Shown: positions 43,965 to 52,901, counted from the first letter of the stretch. The stretch is DNA of 64,000 bases from Rathayibacter sp. VKM Ac-2857 (GCF_013205025.1 NZ_JABMLE010000003.1:310001-374000), one strand, 5' to 3'. Numbers and translations: made by a program. Notes: generated from the sequence alone by a model not told the origin.

Positions 43965-45188
43965 ATGTTCATCCCGACCCGAGCCGCCGGTCTCGAGGCG
44001 CTCGACGACTTCGTCGCGCGCGCCGGCTCCGCCTACACGCGCGAGCGCAATCACGACCACGGACCGTCCCGGAGCAACGTCTCCGGGCTCTCCCCGTACC
44101 TCCGCCACCGGCTCGTCACCGAGCGGGAGGTCGTCGCCGCCGTCCTCGCCCGCCACAAGCTCACCGCCGCGGAGAAGTTCGTCCAGGAGGTGTTCTGGCG
44201 CACCTACTGGAAGGGCTGGCTCGAGCAGAACCCGGAGGTCCGGCGCCGCTACCGCCGCGAGGTGAGCGAGGTCGAGGGGCACCTCCCGACCGGCTACCGC
44301 GACGCGATCGAGGGCCGGAGCGGCATCGACGCGATGGACGCCTGGGTGCAGGAGCTCGTCGAGACCGGGTACCTGCACAATCACACGCGCATGTGGTTCG
44401 CGAGCATCTGGATCTTCACCCTCGGCCTGCCCTGGCAGCTCGGCGCCGACTTCTTCTACCGGCACCTCCTCGACGGCGACGCCGCCTCCAACACCCTGTC
44501 CTGGCGCTGGGTCGTCGGCCTGCAGACCCCGGGCAAGACGTACCTCGCGACCGCATCCAACATCGCCAAGTACACCGAGGGCCGCTTCTCGCCGCAGGGG
44601 CTCGCCGCCTCGGCGCCCGCGCTCAGCGAGGAGCACTTCCCGCCCCGCACGCCGATCGAGCCGGACGACGTCGCCGGCACCCTCGGCACCCGCCCCGGCC
44701 TCCTGCTGCACGAGGAGGACCTCGACGCGGCGAGCCTCCTCGCCGAGCAGCCCGGGCTGGCGGAGCGGCTCATCGCGACCGCGGTGTTCGCCGACCCGGG
44801 GGAGCGCTCGCCGTTCGCGGTCTCCGAGGCGGTGCAGGACTTCACGGCCGCGGCGATCGCCGACGCCGCGGAGCACACGCCGGACAAGGGCGGCCGGCCG
44901 GCGCGGGTGCTGGCCGATGCGCTGCCCGCGACGGTCGTCGACTGGGCGGCGTCCGAGCGGCTCGACACCGTCGTGGTCCCGTACGCGCCGGTCGGCCCCG
45001 TGCAGGAGCGGCTGGACACGCTCCGCTCGGCCCTCGCTCAGGAGGGGATCGCGCTCGTCACGGTGCGCCGCCGCTGGGACGGCACCGCGTGGCCCTCGGC
45101 CTCGCGCGGGTTCTTCGCCTTCAAGAAGCGCATCCCGACGCTGGTGCGCGGGCTGGACGAACCGGAGGACGCGGTCCGGCTGTTCTGA
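43965..45188 (+). CDS. Photolyase/cryptochrome-like FAD-binding protein
   Basis: 407 residues from ATG 43965. The first about 230 residues form the FAD-binding domain of photolyases: AAEKFVQEVFWRTYWKGWLE, ETGYLHNHTRMWFASIWIFT, and the hallmark ASNTLSWRWVVGLQTPGKTY with YTEGRF. There is no N-terminal antenna domain. Instead the C-terminal about 110 residues (LDTVVVPYAPVGPVQERLDT, GIALVTVRRRWDGTAWPSAS) look like an alpha/beta unit. Probably a light-dependent DNA repair or blue-light protein of the short photolyase-related type; activity unproven. Confidence 0.82.
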   Translation: MFIPTRAAGLEALDDFVARAGSAYTRERNHDHGPSRSNVSGLSPYLRHRLVTEREVVAAVLARHKLTAAEKFVQEVFWRTYWKGWLEQNPEVRRRYRREVSEVEGHLPTGYRDAIEGRSGIDAMDAWVQELVETGYLHNHTRMWFASIWIFTLGLPWQLGADFFYRHLLDGDAASNTLSWRWVVGLQTPGKTYLATASNIAKYTEGRFSPQGLAASAPALSEEHFPPRTPIEPDDVAGTLGTRPGLLLHEEDLDAASLLAEQPGLAERLIATAVFADPGERSPFAVSEAVQDFTAAAIADAAEHTPDKGGRPARVLADALPATVVDWAASERLDTVVVPYAPVGPVQERLDTLRSALAQEGIALVTVRRRWDGTAWPSASRGFFAFKKRIPTLVRGLDEPEDAVRLF

Positions 45189-45239
45189 GCCGCGGTGGGA
45201 GGCCTCGTCACCGGACGGTCGATCGGCCTCGACGCGACA

Positions 45240-45803
45240 TCAGTCCCAGATCCGCCGGGCGGGATCCCAGGTCCCGGAGGTCACGGTTCCGCCCAGGATC
45301 GGGTCGAGGAGACGACTCATGACCGCGACGGCCTCGACGACGGTGGGTGCGATCGTCGACAGCGCGGTCGCCCCGGCCAAGCGACGGTAGGCAGCGCCCC
45401 AGTGCGAGGGGACGGTGAACGCGTCGATCGGTTCGAGACCGCGGCGCCGGAATTCGGTGGCCAGCGCGACTCGCAGTTGCGCGGCGTCGAGAGGCTGGGA
45501 GGACGCGATCAGGGCGAGGTCGACGAGGTCCTTCTCTCGGGAGGACGGGCGTTGTCGTTCTCCGTACAGCTGGAGCGTGGCGCAGACCTTGTCGCTGACC
45601 TGATCGGCGAGAGGGTACAGCAGATAGTCGTGGCTGAGGAAGCGGAGCTGCGTGAGCCGGTTCGACGGGGCGACGCGTTCCGCAGGCGCGGTGGGGTCGT
45701 ACCCGACGGCGAGGTCGATGTTCACGGTCCCGCGCGGTGACGCCGAGGTAGGAGTCGAAGGCGAGCCGGCAGCCGCTGGTGCAGGCCTCTTAGCAAGGAT
45801 CAA
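45240..45803 (-). pseudogene. AbiEii/AbiGii-type toxin, N-terminally truncated
   Basis: About 187 codons matching only the C-terminal two thirds of the AbiEii nucleotidyltransferase family: NIDLAVGY, then SHDYLLYPLADQVSDKVCAT, SSREKDLVDLALIASSQPLD, and the ending TWDPARRIWD. The N-terminal catalytic G-G-T/S and D-x-D nucleotidyltransferase motifs are missing, and no AbiEi antitoxin gene is present. The 5' side runs directly into palindromic repeats at 45823. A remnant of a type IV toxin-antitoxin or abortive-infection locus. Confidence 0.75.
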
Positions 45804-45822
45804 CTTGTGCGTACGAGAAGTT

Positions 45823-45950
45823 CATGCTGATCGAGTAGCCCGCGAAGCGGGCGTATCGAGATCCACCAGCATCAGAGGTCGAGTGTGCAGACCACCCCAC
45901 GGACGACGGTGGGTCTCGATACGCCGCTGCGCGGCTACTCGACCAGCATC
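45823..45950. repeat. Palindromic repeat array 6
   Basis: Units at 45823-45868 (-) and 45909-45950 (+), lying between the truncated AbiEii 5' side and the phosphonate operon 3' end. Confidence 0.88.
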
Positions 45951-46010
45951 ACGAGGCCGAGATCCTGCTGGGGCTGTTCGTCGTGACGATCTCAGGCGGG
46001 TGAGCGCACA

Positions 46011-46050
46011 CGGCGGAGCCGGGCGCCCCGTCAGGCGCCCGGCTCCGCCG
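46011..46050 (-). terminator. Terminator of the phosphonate operon
   Basis: A perfect 17-bp stem (46011-46027 with 46034-46050) and a 6-nt loop, 12 nt past the phnS stop. No U tract, typical of high-GC Actinobacteria. Confidence 0.8.
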
Positions 46051-46062
46051 TTCTGATCGACG

Positions 46063-47136
46063 TCAGAGCGTTCCGGTGACGGTGTTCCACTCGTCGATGT
46101 AGTCGTCGAGGTTGCCCGCGATGTCCTTCCAGTCGGGGTGGACGACAGTGACGCCGTTCATGATGCCGGCGAGCTCGTCCGCCACGTCTCCGGTGGGGGT
46201 GACGTCGGTGCGCGCAGGGAAGCCTCCGCCGGCGGTCGTGACGAGCGCCTGGGCGTCCTCGGTGTAGAGGTGGTCGAGGAGCTGCTTCGCCGCGTCTTCG
46301 TGCGGAGCATCCTTCACGAGGCCGACGGTGTACGGGACGGAGAGGGTGGTGGGGGTGCCGTCTTCGCCGTCGAGGAAGAAGATGCCGAGGTTGGGCATCG
46401 TGGAGGACTGGGCGTAGTTCATCTGCACGTCGCCGTTGGCGATGAGCAGTTCGCCCTTGTCGACCTTCGCGGCGAGCTGGCCGGTGGAGTCGGAGGGGCC
46501 GACGTTGTTGGTCTGCAGTTCGCCGATGAAGTCGTAGGCGGCGTCGGCGCCGAGGACCTCGCGGGCGAGCATGAGGAACGCGGTGCCGTCGCCGGCGATC
46601 CCGGGTGTGGAGTACTGCAGCTTGCCCTGGTAGGCGGGATCGAGGAGGTCGTCCCAGCTGGTCGGGGCGTCGGTGACTTCGGCGGTGTTGCGGATGAAGC
46701 CGATGTAGTTGTTGACGAGGGTCGTGTAGGCGCCGTCGGCGGCCTTGTCGTCCGCGGGGACGCTCTCGGATCCGGCGGGCGCATAGGGGGTGAGCAGGCC
46801 GTCTGCGTCGGCGAGCTGGATGAACGGCGGCAGGGTGACGAGGAGGTCGGCCTGGGTGTTGCCGGATTCCTGGTCGACGCGCTGCAGGACCTCTCCGGAG
46901 CCGCCCTCGACGACCTGGACGTCGATCCCGGTCTCGGCGGTGAACGCGGCGAACACCTGGGCGTAGTACGAGCCGTCGCCGTCGTTGAGGCCGTCGGCGG
47001 TGTAGACGGTGACGGTGTCGGCGCTGCCGGCCGAGGCGCCGCTGTCGGCGGTCGCGGTGCCGGCGCAGCCGGTGAGGGCGAGGGCGGTGACGCCGGCGGC
47101 GAAGGTGAGTGCGAGGCGGGCGCGAGAGCTGGTCAT
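46063..47136 (-). CDS. phnS: Aminoalkylphosphonate ABC transporter substrate-binding lipoprotein
   Basis: 357 residues from ATG 47136. Lipobox ALTGC with Cys24. Family 1 iron/phosphonate-type binding fold: VTVYTADGLNDGDGSYYAQV at the mature N-terminus, LQYSTPGIAGDGTAFLML near residue 190. Its linkage to PhnX-like and HpnW-like genes supports 2-aminoethylphosphonate, or an N-methylated or hydroxylated relative, over iron as ligand. Last gene of the operon. Confidence 0.82.
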   Translation of the reverse strand: MTSSRARLALTFAAGVTALALTGCAGTATADSGASAGSADTVTVYTADGLNDGDGSYYAQVFAAFTAETGIDVQVVEGGSGEVLQRVDQESGNTQADLLVTLPPFIQLADADGLLTPYAPAGSESVPADDKAADGAYTTLVNNYIGFIRNTAEVTDAPTSWDDLLDPAYQGKLQYSTPGIAGDGTAFLMLAREVLGADAAYDFIGELQTNNVGPSDSTGQLAAKVDKGELLIANGDVQMNYAQSSTMPNLGIFFLDGEDGTPTTLSVPYTVGLVKDAPHEDAAKQLLDHLYTEDAQALVTTAGGGFPARTDVTPTGDVADELAGIMNGVTVVHPDWKDIAGNLDDYIDEWNTVTGTL

Positions 47137-47189
47137 GGTGGCAGGTCCTTCGTGGGTGAGAGGAGCGGTGCGGAGCAGGGGTGGGCGCT

Positions 47190-48002
47190 TCAGCGACCGG
47201 AGGCGATGCCGGTGCGTCGGCCGGCGACGCGTTGCAGGACGAGCAGCGCGGTGAGGGTGATCGCGAGGAGGAGCACGGCCAGGGCGGCACCTTCGTAGAG
47301 GCGGATGCCGCGGCTGGTGAAGGAGAAGATCTGGAGCGGCATGGTGCGCCAGGTCGGCGGGGCGACCATCATCATCGCGGTGAGCTCACCCATCGACATC
47401 GCGATGCACATCGCTGCCGCGCCGGCCATCGCCGGTCGCAGCAGGGGGAGCACGATGGTGGCGATGATGCGAGCTCGTCCGGCGCCGAGAGCGGACGCGG
47501 CCTCTTCGAAGGCAGGATCGAGTCGCGTGACGGCGGCGGAGATGGGCTGGTAGGCGAGGGCGACGACCAGCACGGTGTGCGCCACGACGACGATCCAGAC
47601 GGTGCCGTTCAGGGGCAGCGGCCCGGAGGAGAACGCCATCAGCAGAGCCAACCCGACGGCGACGGACGGGATCGCGACCGGAAGCAGGAACACGGTGTCG
47701 ACGATCCGCTTGAGCGCCGGGCTGCGTCGGGTGGACAGCGCCGCTGTCGTCGCGATCGCCAGGGCGAGCACGGTGGCGACGACGGCGGTGATGAGGGAGG
47801 CGGTGACGGTGTGGGCGGTCGCGGACTCGGTGAACACGGTCGTGAAGTTGCCGAGGGTGCCGCCGCTGGGGAGGACGCCGGACCAGCTGGTCGCGAAGGC
47901 GCCGAGGACGATGACGAGGAACGGGAGCGCGAAGAGCGCGAGCAGGACGGTGATGGCGATGGCCTGGATGACGAGGCGGGGGGTGCGGTTCCTAACGAGC
48001 AC
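47190..48002 (-). CDS. phnV: Phosphonate ABC transporter permease
   Basis: 270 residues, six membrane segments; EAA-type loop DPAFEEAASALGAGRARIIA near residue 160. Binding-protein-dependent permease of the iron/2-aminoethylphosphonate class. Its start overlaps the phnU stop by 11 nt; phnS follows after a 53-nt gap. Confidence 0.85.
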   Translation of the reverse strand: MLVRNRTPRLVIQAIAITVLLALFALPFLVIVLGAFATSWSGVLPSGGTLGNFTTVFTESATAHTVTASLITAVVATVLALAIATTAALSTRRSPALKRIVDTVFLLPVAIPSVAVGLALLMAFSSGPLPLNGTVWIVVVAHTVLVVALAYQPISAAVTRLDPAFEEAASALGAGRARIIATIVLPLLRPAMAGAAAMCIAMSMGELTAMMMVAPPTWRTMPLQIFSFTSRGIRLYEGAALAVLLLAITLTALLVLQRVAGRRTGIASGR

Positions 48003-48879
48003 GGGAGCCTCCGAGAGCGCGGCTGGTGACCTGGCGGTAGAGCACGTACAGGCCGAGGGAGAGCACGATGTTCACCACGGCGGCGACGGCGGCGACGTCG
48101 TAGTTGCCGCGGCCGATGGCCTGGCCGTAGACGAGGGTGGGCAGGGTGGAGACGCCCTTGGCGCCGGTGAAGAGCACGATGCCGAACTCGTTCAGGGCCC
48201 GCAGCAGCACGAGCGAGCCGCCGGCGAGGACGGAGGGCAGGATCTCGGGGATGATCACCTGCCGCACGATCCGCCACGGCGTGGCGCCGAGGGCCTCGGC
48301 GACCTCGACCTGGCCGGTGTCCATCACCTGGAGTGCGGCGAGGGCGGGGCGCAGAGCGAAGGGGGTGAAGTAGATGACTTCTGCGAGGATGACGCCCCAC
48401 TGGGTGCTGAGCAGGCTCACCGGCGGCAGTGCGACGGAGTCGAGGGCGCCGTTGACGATGCCGACGTTCCCCCAGATGAAGACGAGCGCGAGGGTGATCA
48501 GGAAGGAGGGGAAGGAGAGGTAGACGTTGAGAGCGTTGGTGACGAGGTCGGTTCCGCGGAACGGGATGAACACCATCACGATCGCGAGGAAGGTGCCGAG
48601 CACGACGCAGAGCACGGCGACGATCGTCGCGATGCGGACGGTGTTCCCGACGGTGTCGAGGAACACCGGGTTCGTGAACAGGCGATCCCAGGTGGCGAGG
48701 GTCAGGGTGCCGTCCTCGTCCTGGACGGACTCGCTCAGGAGGAGCAGCACCGGGTGGACGGTGAAGACCAGCATCAGCGTCAGCGGGATCAGCGCGATGA
48801 GAAGGCCCGGGCGGCGGCGCTTGCGCGCGGGAGGCGTCGGCGGTGGTGCGATGGGGGTGGGGGTGCCGAGGGTGGTCAT
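47992..48879 (-). CDS. phnU: Phosphonate ABC transporter permease
   Basis: 295 residues. Hydrophobic opening LLIALIPLTLMLVFTVHPVL; EAA loop GQVEVAEALGATPWRIVRQV near residue 198. Forms the channel with the PhnV-type protein. ATG overlaps the phnT stop by 4 nt. Confidence 0.85.
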   Translation of the reverse strand: MTTLGTPTPIAPPPTPPARKRRRPGLLIALIPLTLMLVFTVHPVLLLLSESVQDEDGTLTLATWDRLFTNPVFLDTVGNTVRIATIVAVLCVVLGTFLAIVMVFIPFRGTDLVTNALNVYLSFPSFLITLALVFIWGNVGIVNGALDSVALPPVSLLSTQWGVILAEVIYFTPFALRPALAALQVMDTGQVEVAEALGATPWRIVRQVIIPEILPSVLAGGSLVLLRALNEFGIVLFTGAKGVSTLPTLVYGQAIGRGNYDVAAVAAVVNIVLSLGLYVLYRQVTSRALGGSRAR

Positions 48880-50072
48880 GAGGCGACCGCCACCCGCTGC
48901 ATCGCGTCACCGCGACTCGCTGCCGCGCCCGCGTCGTGCGCTGACGGTGCGACCGGCAGGTCGACGACCGTCCCCTCGGCGTCGCGGGTCTCCGCGCGAA
49001 GCATGATCGCGTCCGATGCGGCGAAACCGATGCGCACCGTGCTGCCGGGGCGGGGCAGGTCGGTGAGCTCGAGAGCCTCGACGCAGAAGGATCCTCCCGC
49101 GACCGTGCCGGCGACGAGGTGAGTGGAGCCGCGCCACTGGATGTCGTCGACGGTCATGTCGAGTTCGTTGTCGGCGCTCTCGTCGGCTGCGAGCAGACGG
49201 ACTCGGTGCGGGCGGATGGACAGCTTCGCCGAGAGGCCGGCGGCCTGGACGGTTCGCGCGATGCGCAACTCGCGATCGTGGCCGGCGAGGGCGGCGGATT
49301 CCGGGGCGGTGATCGTGACGGGGAGCACGTTGGAGGAGCCGAGGAAGCGGGCGGTGAACTCGAATTCCGGGTCGCGGTACAGCTTGGCGGCGGTGCCGAA
49401 CTCGACCAGTCGGGAGTTCGCCATGACGGCGATCCGGTCGGCGAGGGTGAGTGCTTCGTTCTGCCCGTGCGTGACGTAGAGCATGGTCACGTCGGGCAGC
49501 TCGCGGTGCAGCCGGCCGAGCTCGGCGAGCATGCCCTGACGCAGCTGCGCGTCGAGCGCGGAGAGCGGTTCGTCGAACAGCAGCACCTCGGGCCGGGGGG
49601 CGAGGGCTCGGGCGATGGCGATGCGCTGCTGCTGCCCGCCGGAGAGGGTGCGCGGCTGGCGGTTCGCCTTGTCGGCCATGCCCACCATCTCGAGCGCCTC
49701 GGCGACCCGCGTGCGGATCTCGCGGCGTGGCACTCTGCGGGTCCTCAGGCCGAAGGCGACGTTCTCGGCGACGCTCATGTGGGGGAAGAGGGCGTAGTTC
49801 TGCACGACCATCCCGATCCCGCGCGAGCGCGGGTCGGTGTGCGTGACGTCGACGCCGGAGAGCAGGATGCTGCCTGCGGACGGCTCGGCGAAGCCCGCGA
49901 CGGCGCGCAGAGCGGTGGTCTTCCCCGCGCCGGAGGGGCCGAGAAGAGCGACGACCTCGCCACGCGCGACAGAGAGGGTGAGGTCCTCGAGGATGACGAC
50001 GCCGCCGGTGCCGCGCACGGTGACGTCGCGGAACTCGATGCCGGGGTCGGATGCGGTGGTGCTGGTGATCAC
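48876..50072 (-). CDS. phnT: Phosphonate ABC transporter ATP-binding protein
   Basis: 398 residues from GTG 50072, with GAGAGGGACC upstream. Walker A GPSGAGKT near residue 43, Q-loop VVQNYALFPHMSVAENVAFG, signature LSGGQQQRIAIARALA, Walker B VLLFDEPLSALD, switch His in YVTHGQNEAL, and a C-terminal TOBE-like regulatory domain. Unlike the sugar importers in this window, this transporter carries its own ATPase. Confidence 0.88.
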   Translation of the reverse strand: MITSTTASDPGIEFRDVTVRGTGGVVILEDLTLSVARGEVVALLGPSGAGKTTALRAVAGFAEPSAGSILLSGVDVTHTDPRSRGIGMVVQNYALFPHMSVAENVAFGLRTRRVPRREIRTRVAEALEMVGMADKANRQPRTLSGGQQQRIAIARALAPRPEVLLFDEPLSALDAQLRQGMLAELGRLHRELPDVTMLYVTHGQNEALTLADRIAVMANSRLVEFGTAAKLYRDPEFEFTARFLGSSNVLPVTITAPESAALAGHDRELRIARTVQAAGLSAKLSIRPHRVRLLAADESADNELDMTVDDIQWRGSTHLVAGTVAGGSFCVEALELTDLPRPGSTVRIGFAASDAIMLRAETRDAEGTVVDLPVAPSAHDAGAAASRGDAMQRVAVAS

Positions 50073-50106
50073 GAGATGGTCCCTCTCGGTTCGGTAGCGG
50101 TGCGGA

Positions 50107-50841
50107 TCAGTCGAGGGGGATGCCGAGCAGCAGGGGCAGCTCGGCGATCGAGGAGAGCACGTGGGTGGCGCCGGCGGCGCGCAGCTGCTGCTCGTCGTGG
50201 GCGCCGGTGAGCACACCGATCGCCGCGGCGGCCCCGGAGCGGACGCCGGTGAGGATGTCGTTGGCGGTGTCGCCGACGACGATCATGTTCGCCACCGACT
50301 CCGTCTGCGTCGCGATCAGCGCGGCGAGGGCCATGTCCGGGAACGGACGCCCCCGGCCGGCCTCGGCGGGGGTGAGGGTGACGTCAGCGATGTCCGTCCA
50401 GCCCAGCGCGTCCAGGAGTGCGGTCTGCGTGTCGACGGCGAAGCCCGTGGTCATCGCGATCTTCACGCCGGCTCTGCGCAGCGCCTCCATCGTGGCGCGC
50501 GCGCCGGGGATCTCGGCGGCGGCGCCGTCGGCGACGATCTGCTGGTAGGCCGTCTCGAAGGCGGCGTTGGCGCGCTGCGCTCGCTCCTCGTCGCCGTCGG
50601 TGAGGTGGCGGAAGACGACGATCTTCGAGTAGCCCATGGTGTCGCGGACGTACTGCAGCATCTGCGCGAGGGCGGAGTCGTCGGTGGCGAGCTGCTCGGC
50701 GTCGTTCGCGGCGAGGAAGGCGCGTTCCACGAGGCCGTCGTCGGTGATGGTGGTGCCGGCCATGTCGAGCACGGCCAGGGTGATCGGCGCGGAGTCGGGG
50801 TCGGCGCTGAGGCGCCCGGGGGCGGTGAGGGTGCTGGTCAT
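50107..50841 (-). CDS. Phosphonatase-like HAD hydrolase (PhnX-like)
   Basis: 244 residues from ATG 50841. HAD motif I is DMAGTT (Asp26, Ala28), the phosphonatase-type variant. Then a helical cap, AMTTGFAVDT (motif II), and IVVGDTANDI (motif IV). Proposed to split phosphonoacetaldehyde, or a close relative, into phosphate and an aldehyde. It sits 11 nt after the FAD oxidase, matching the known pairing of PhnX-like with HpnW-like genes. Confidence 0.88.
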   Translation of the reverse strand: MTSTLTAPGRLSADPDSAPITLAVLDMAGTTITDDGLVERAFLAANDAEQLATDDSALAQMLQYVRDTMGYSKIVVFRHLTDGDEERAQRANAAFETAYQQIVADGAAAEIPGARATMEALRRAGVKIAMTTGFAVDTQTALLDALGWTDIADVTLTPAEAGRGRPFPDMALAALIATQTESVANMIVVGDTANDILTGVRSGAAAAIGVLTGAHDEQQLRAAGATHVLSSIAELPLLLGIPLD

Positions 50842-50852
50842 GTGCGGGTCTC

Positions 50853-52010
50853 CTAGACGAGGGTGCCGACCGCGGCTGCGGTGGTCGAGCGGGCGAAGGT
50901 GTGCGGGGCGATGCCCAGCGCGGTGGTCATGCCGATGCCGGTGGCGACGGTGACGACGTGCACGCCGGGGACGGGTTCTTCGAGGACGAACTCCTGGGTC
51001 GGCGCGGAGGCGTAGACGCCCTGCCACCGCTCGAGAACAGGCAGCTCGGCCAGGCCGAACAGGGCTTTCGTCTCGGTGACGAGCAGGTCGAAGCCCGCTT
51101 CGGATTGGAAGGGCGCGGCGTCCACCGAGCGCTCGTGGGTGTCCCCGACGATGAGGCTCCCGTCGGGCGGGGAGGTGTACATCTGGTTCAGGTCGAAGCG
51201 GATGCCGTCCGGAAGCTCTCGTGCGAGGCGCTTCCTCAGGGCCGGCGCGGAGGGCTGCGCGGCGAACCCGGAGTAGCGCAGCAGCGACCACCCGGTGAGC
51301 AGCGGCGTCGTCAGGGGCATCCGCAGCCGCGGCATCGCCTTCAGCATGTGCAGCCGGCAGCGGACGATGCCGATCCGCTCGGCGATCTCCGGGTAGAGCC
51401 GGTCGAGATCATGGTTGGTCGCGACGATCACGAGGTCACCGGTGACGACGCCGCGAGTCGTCTCCACGCGGCCGGAGGCGATGCCCGCGGCGCGGGTCCG
51501 CCAGGCGAAGTCGACGCCCTGCGTGGCCAGCCACTCGGCGATCGCGGGCGCGGCCTCCCTCGGGTCGACCTGCAGATCGTTCGGCAGCCACGCGCCACCG
51601 ACGACGCTCTCGGCGGCGACGGGAACCGTGCTGACGACCGCGTTCGTGTCGAGGATCCGCACCTGTGCGGGGCCTGCCGTCTCGGCGAATTCGCGGAGGA
51701 CGGCGAGCTCCTCCTCACGGCGGGCGACGATCGTCGTGCCGGTCTCTCCCGCGAAGAAGCCGATCTCCGCCGCGAGGCTCAGCCAGCGTTCCCGTGCCTC
51801 GCGAGCGAACTCGGCGGCGATACCGCTCTGCGGCGTGAGGCAGGCGTGGCCGAAGTTGCGCACCGAGGCGCCCGTGACGCCGGCCGCCTGGTCGAGGACG
51901 AGCACGCGCGCTCCCTGGCGCAGCCCCTCGTAGGCGTGGGCGAGTCCGACAATGCCGGCGCCGACGACGACGACGTCGTAGTGGCGGGAGAGATCGTGGG
52001 GTGTGCTCAT
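50853..52010 (-). CDS. FAD-dependent aminophosphonate oxidoreductase (HpnW-like, TIGR03364 type)
   Basis: 385 residues from ATG 52010 (GTG 52019 is possible). N-terminal Rossmann VVVVGAGIVGLAHAYEGLRQ near residue 13, DAO-type fold, ASVRNFGHACLTPQSG block, C-terminal VVTVATGIGMTTALGIAPHT FAD site. The family is found beside PhnX-like hydrolases and was proposed to replace the transaminase PhnW by oxidising the aminophosphonate to phosphonoacetaldehyde. No phnW is present here, which fits. First gene of the operon, divergent from the GntR gene. Confidence 0.85.
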   Translation of the reverse strand: MSTPHDLSRHYDVVVVGAGIVGLAHAYEGLRQGARVLVLDQAAGVTGASVRNFGHACLTPQSGIAAEFAREARERWLSLAAEIGFFAGETGTTIVARREEELAVLREFAETAGPAQVRILDTNAVVSTVPVAAESVVGGAWLPNDLQVDPREAAPAIAEWLATQGVDFAWRTRAAGIASGRVETTRGVVTGDLVIVATNHDLDRLYPEIAERIGIVRCRLHMLKAMPRLRMPLTTPLLTGWSLLRYSGFAAQPSAPALRKRLARELPDGIRFDLNQMYTSPPDGSLIVGDTHERSVDAAPFQSEAGFDLLVTETKALFGLAELPVLERWQGVYASAPTQEFVLEEPVPGVHVVTVATGIGMTTALGIAPHTFARSTTAAAVGTLV

Positions 52011-52060
52011 GCCGATCACAGTGCCACCGCTCGCGGCTACGTAGGTAGATATGTCGTGCC

Positions 52061-52096
52061 ATTTAATCTCTTCTTAACATGCTGTATACATAACTC
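52061..52096. promoter_or_regulatory. Shared site A: ATTTAATC-N5-TTAAC in the phn/gntR intergenic region
   Basis: ATTTAATC TCTTC TTAAC (52061-52078), then GTATACATAACTC (52084-52096). TTAATC, TTAACA and TATACA are spaced exactly 11 bp apart, like PhoP boxes of Gram-positive phosphate regulons. GTATAC alternatively suits a GntR/HutC operator. The same 18-bp site occurs upstream of the phosphodiesterase gene at 52962. Confidence 0.55.
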
Positions 52097-52157
52097 AGCG
52101 CCTGCAGGCTGCCGCGACTCGCTCGGATCCGAGGTGGGGGCTCGGTAATATGCACAG

Positions 52158-52901
52158 GTGGCAGGGATGATGTACAACCGGATCGCCGACGCGCTGCGGC
52201 AGCAGATCGTCACGGGCGTCCTCGCGCCCGGCGACGAGGTCCCCCCGGAGGGCGAACTCGCGGCGCAGTGGGAGTCCTCTCGCGGCCCGGTCCGCAACGC
52301 CCTCGCCACGCTCCGTGCGGAGGGGCTCATCGAGACCACCCGCGGACGTCCCAGTCGAGTGCTCTCGCGCAAAGCGCGACAGGCGGCGGACGTCTACGTG
52401 CCCTTCACCCGGTGGGCGGAGAGCTTCGGCCGCACTCCAGGGGCGCACACCGAGGCGCTCGGCCTGCGCCGCGCCGCTCCCGACACCGCGCAGGCGCTCG
52501 GTGTCGAACCGGGTTCGTTGATCGTGGAACTCACCCGCCTGCGCCTTCTGGACGGCGTGCCGACCATGCTCGAGCGCACGAGCTTCATCGAGCACGTCGG
52601 CCGGCTGCTGTTCGATGTCGACCTCGACACCGTCTCCATCACCGAGTACCTCGCCTCCCGCGGCCACCGCTTCAGCGGCGTCACGCACGAGATCGATGCG
52701 GTCGCCGCCGATGAGACCGATGCACGGATGCTCGAGGTCGAACCCGCCTCTCCGATCCTGCGGCTGCGTCGCACCTCGATCGACGCCGACGGCACGCCGT
52801 TCGAGTACTCCGACGACCGCTACCGCAGCGACATCGTCCGTTTCACGGTCGACGCCTCCGGACGGCAGGCCGATGGATCGCACCTCATCCAGCCCAAGTA
52901 G
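52158..52901 (+). CDS. GntR-family regulator with UTRA domain
   Basis: 247 residues from GTG 52158 (ATG 52167 or 52170 are alternatives). A -10 TAATAT ends 6 nt before the GTG, so the message may be leaderless. Winged helix: YNRIADALRQQIVTGVLAPG then GELAAQWESSRGPVRNALAT and GLIETTRGRP. A C-terminal UTRA ligand domain (LDGVPTMLERTSFIEHVGRL; FEYSDDRYRSDIVRFTVD). Probable regulator of the divergent phosphonate operon, sensing an aminophosphonate or its aldehyde. Confidence 0.88.
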   Translation: MAGMMYNRIADALRQQIVTGVLAPGDEVPPEGELAAQWESSRGPVRNALATLRAEGLIETTRGRPSRVLSRKARQAADVYVPFTRWAESFGRTPGAHTEALGLRRAAPDTAQALGVEPGSLIVELTRLRLLDGVPTMLERTSFIEHVGRLLFDVDLDTVSITEYLASRGHRFSGVTHEIDAVAADETDARMLEVEPASPILRLRRTSIDADGTPFEYSDDRYRSDIVRFTVDASGRQADGSHLIQPK

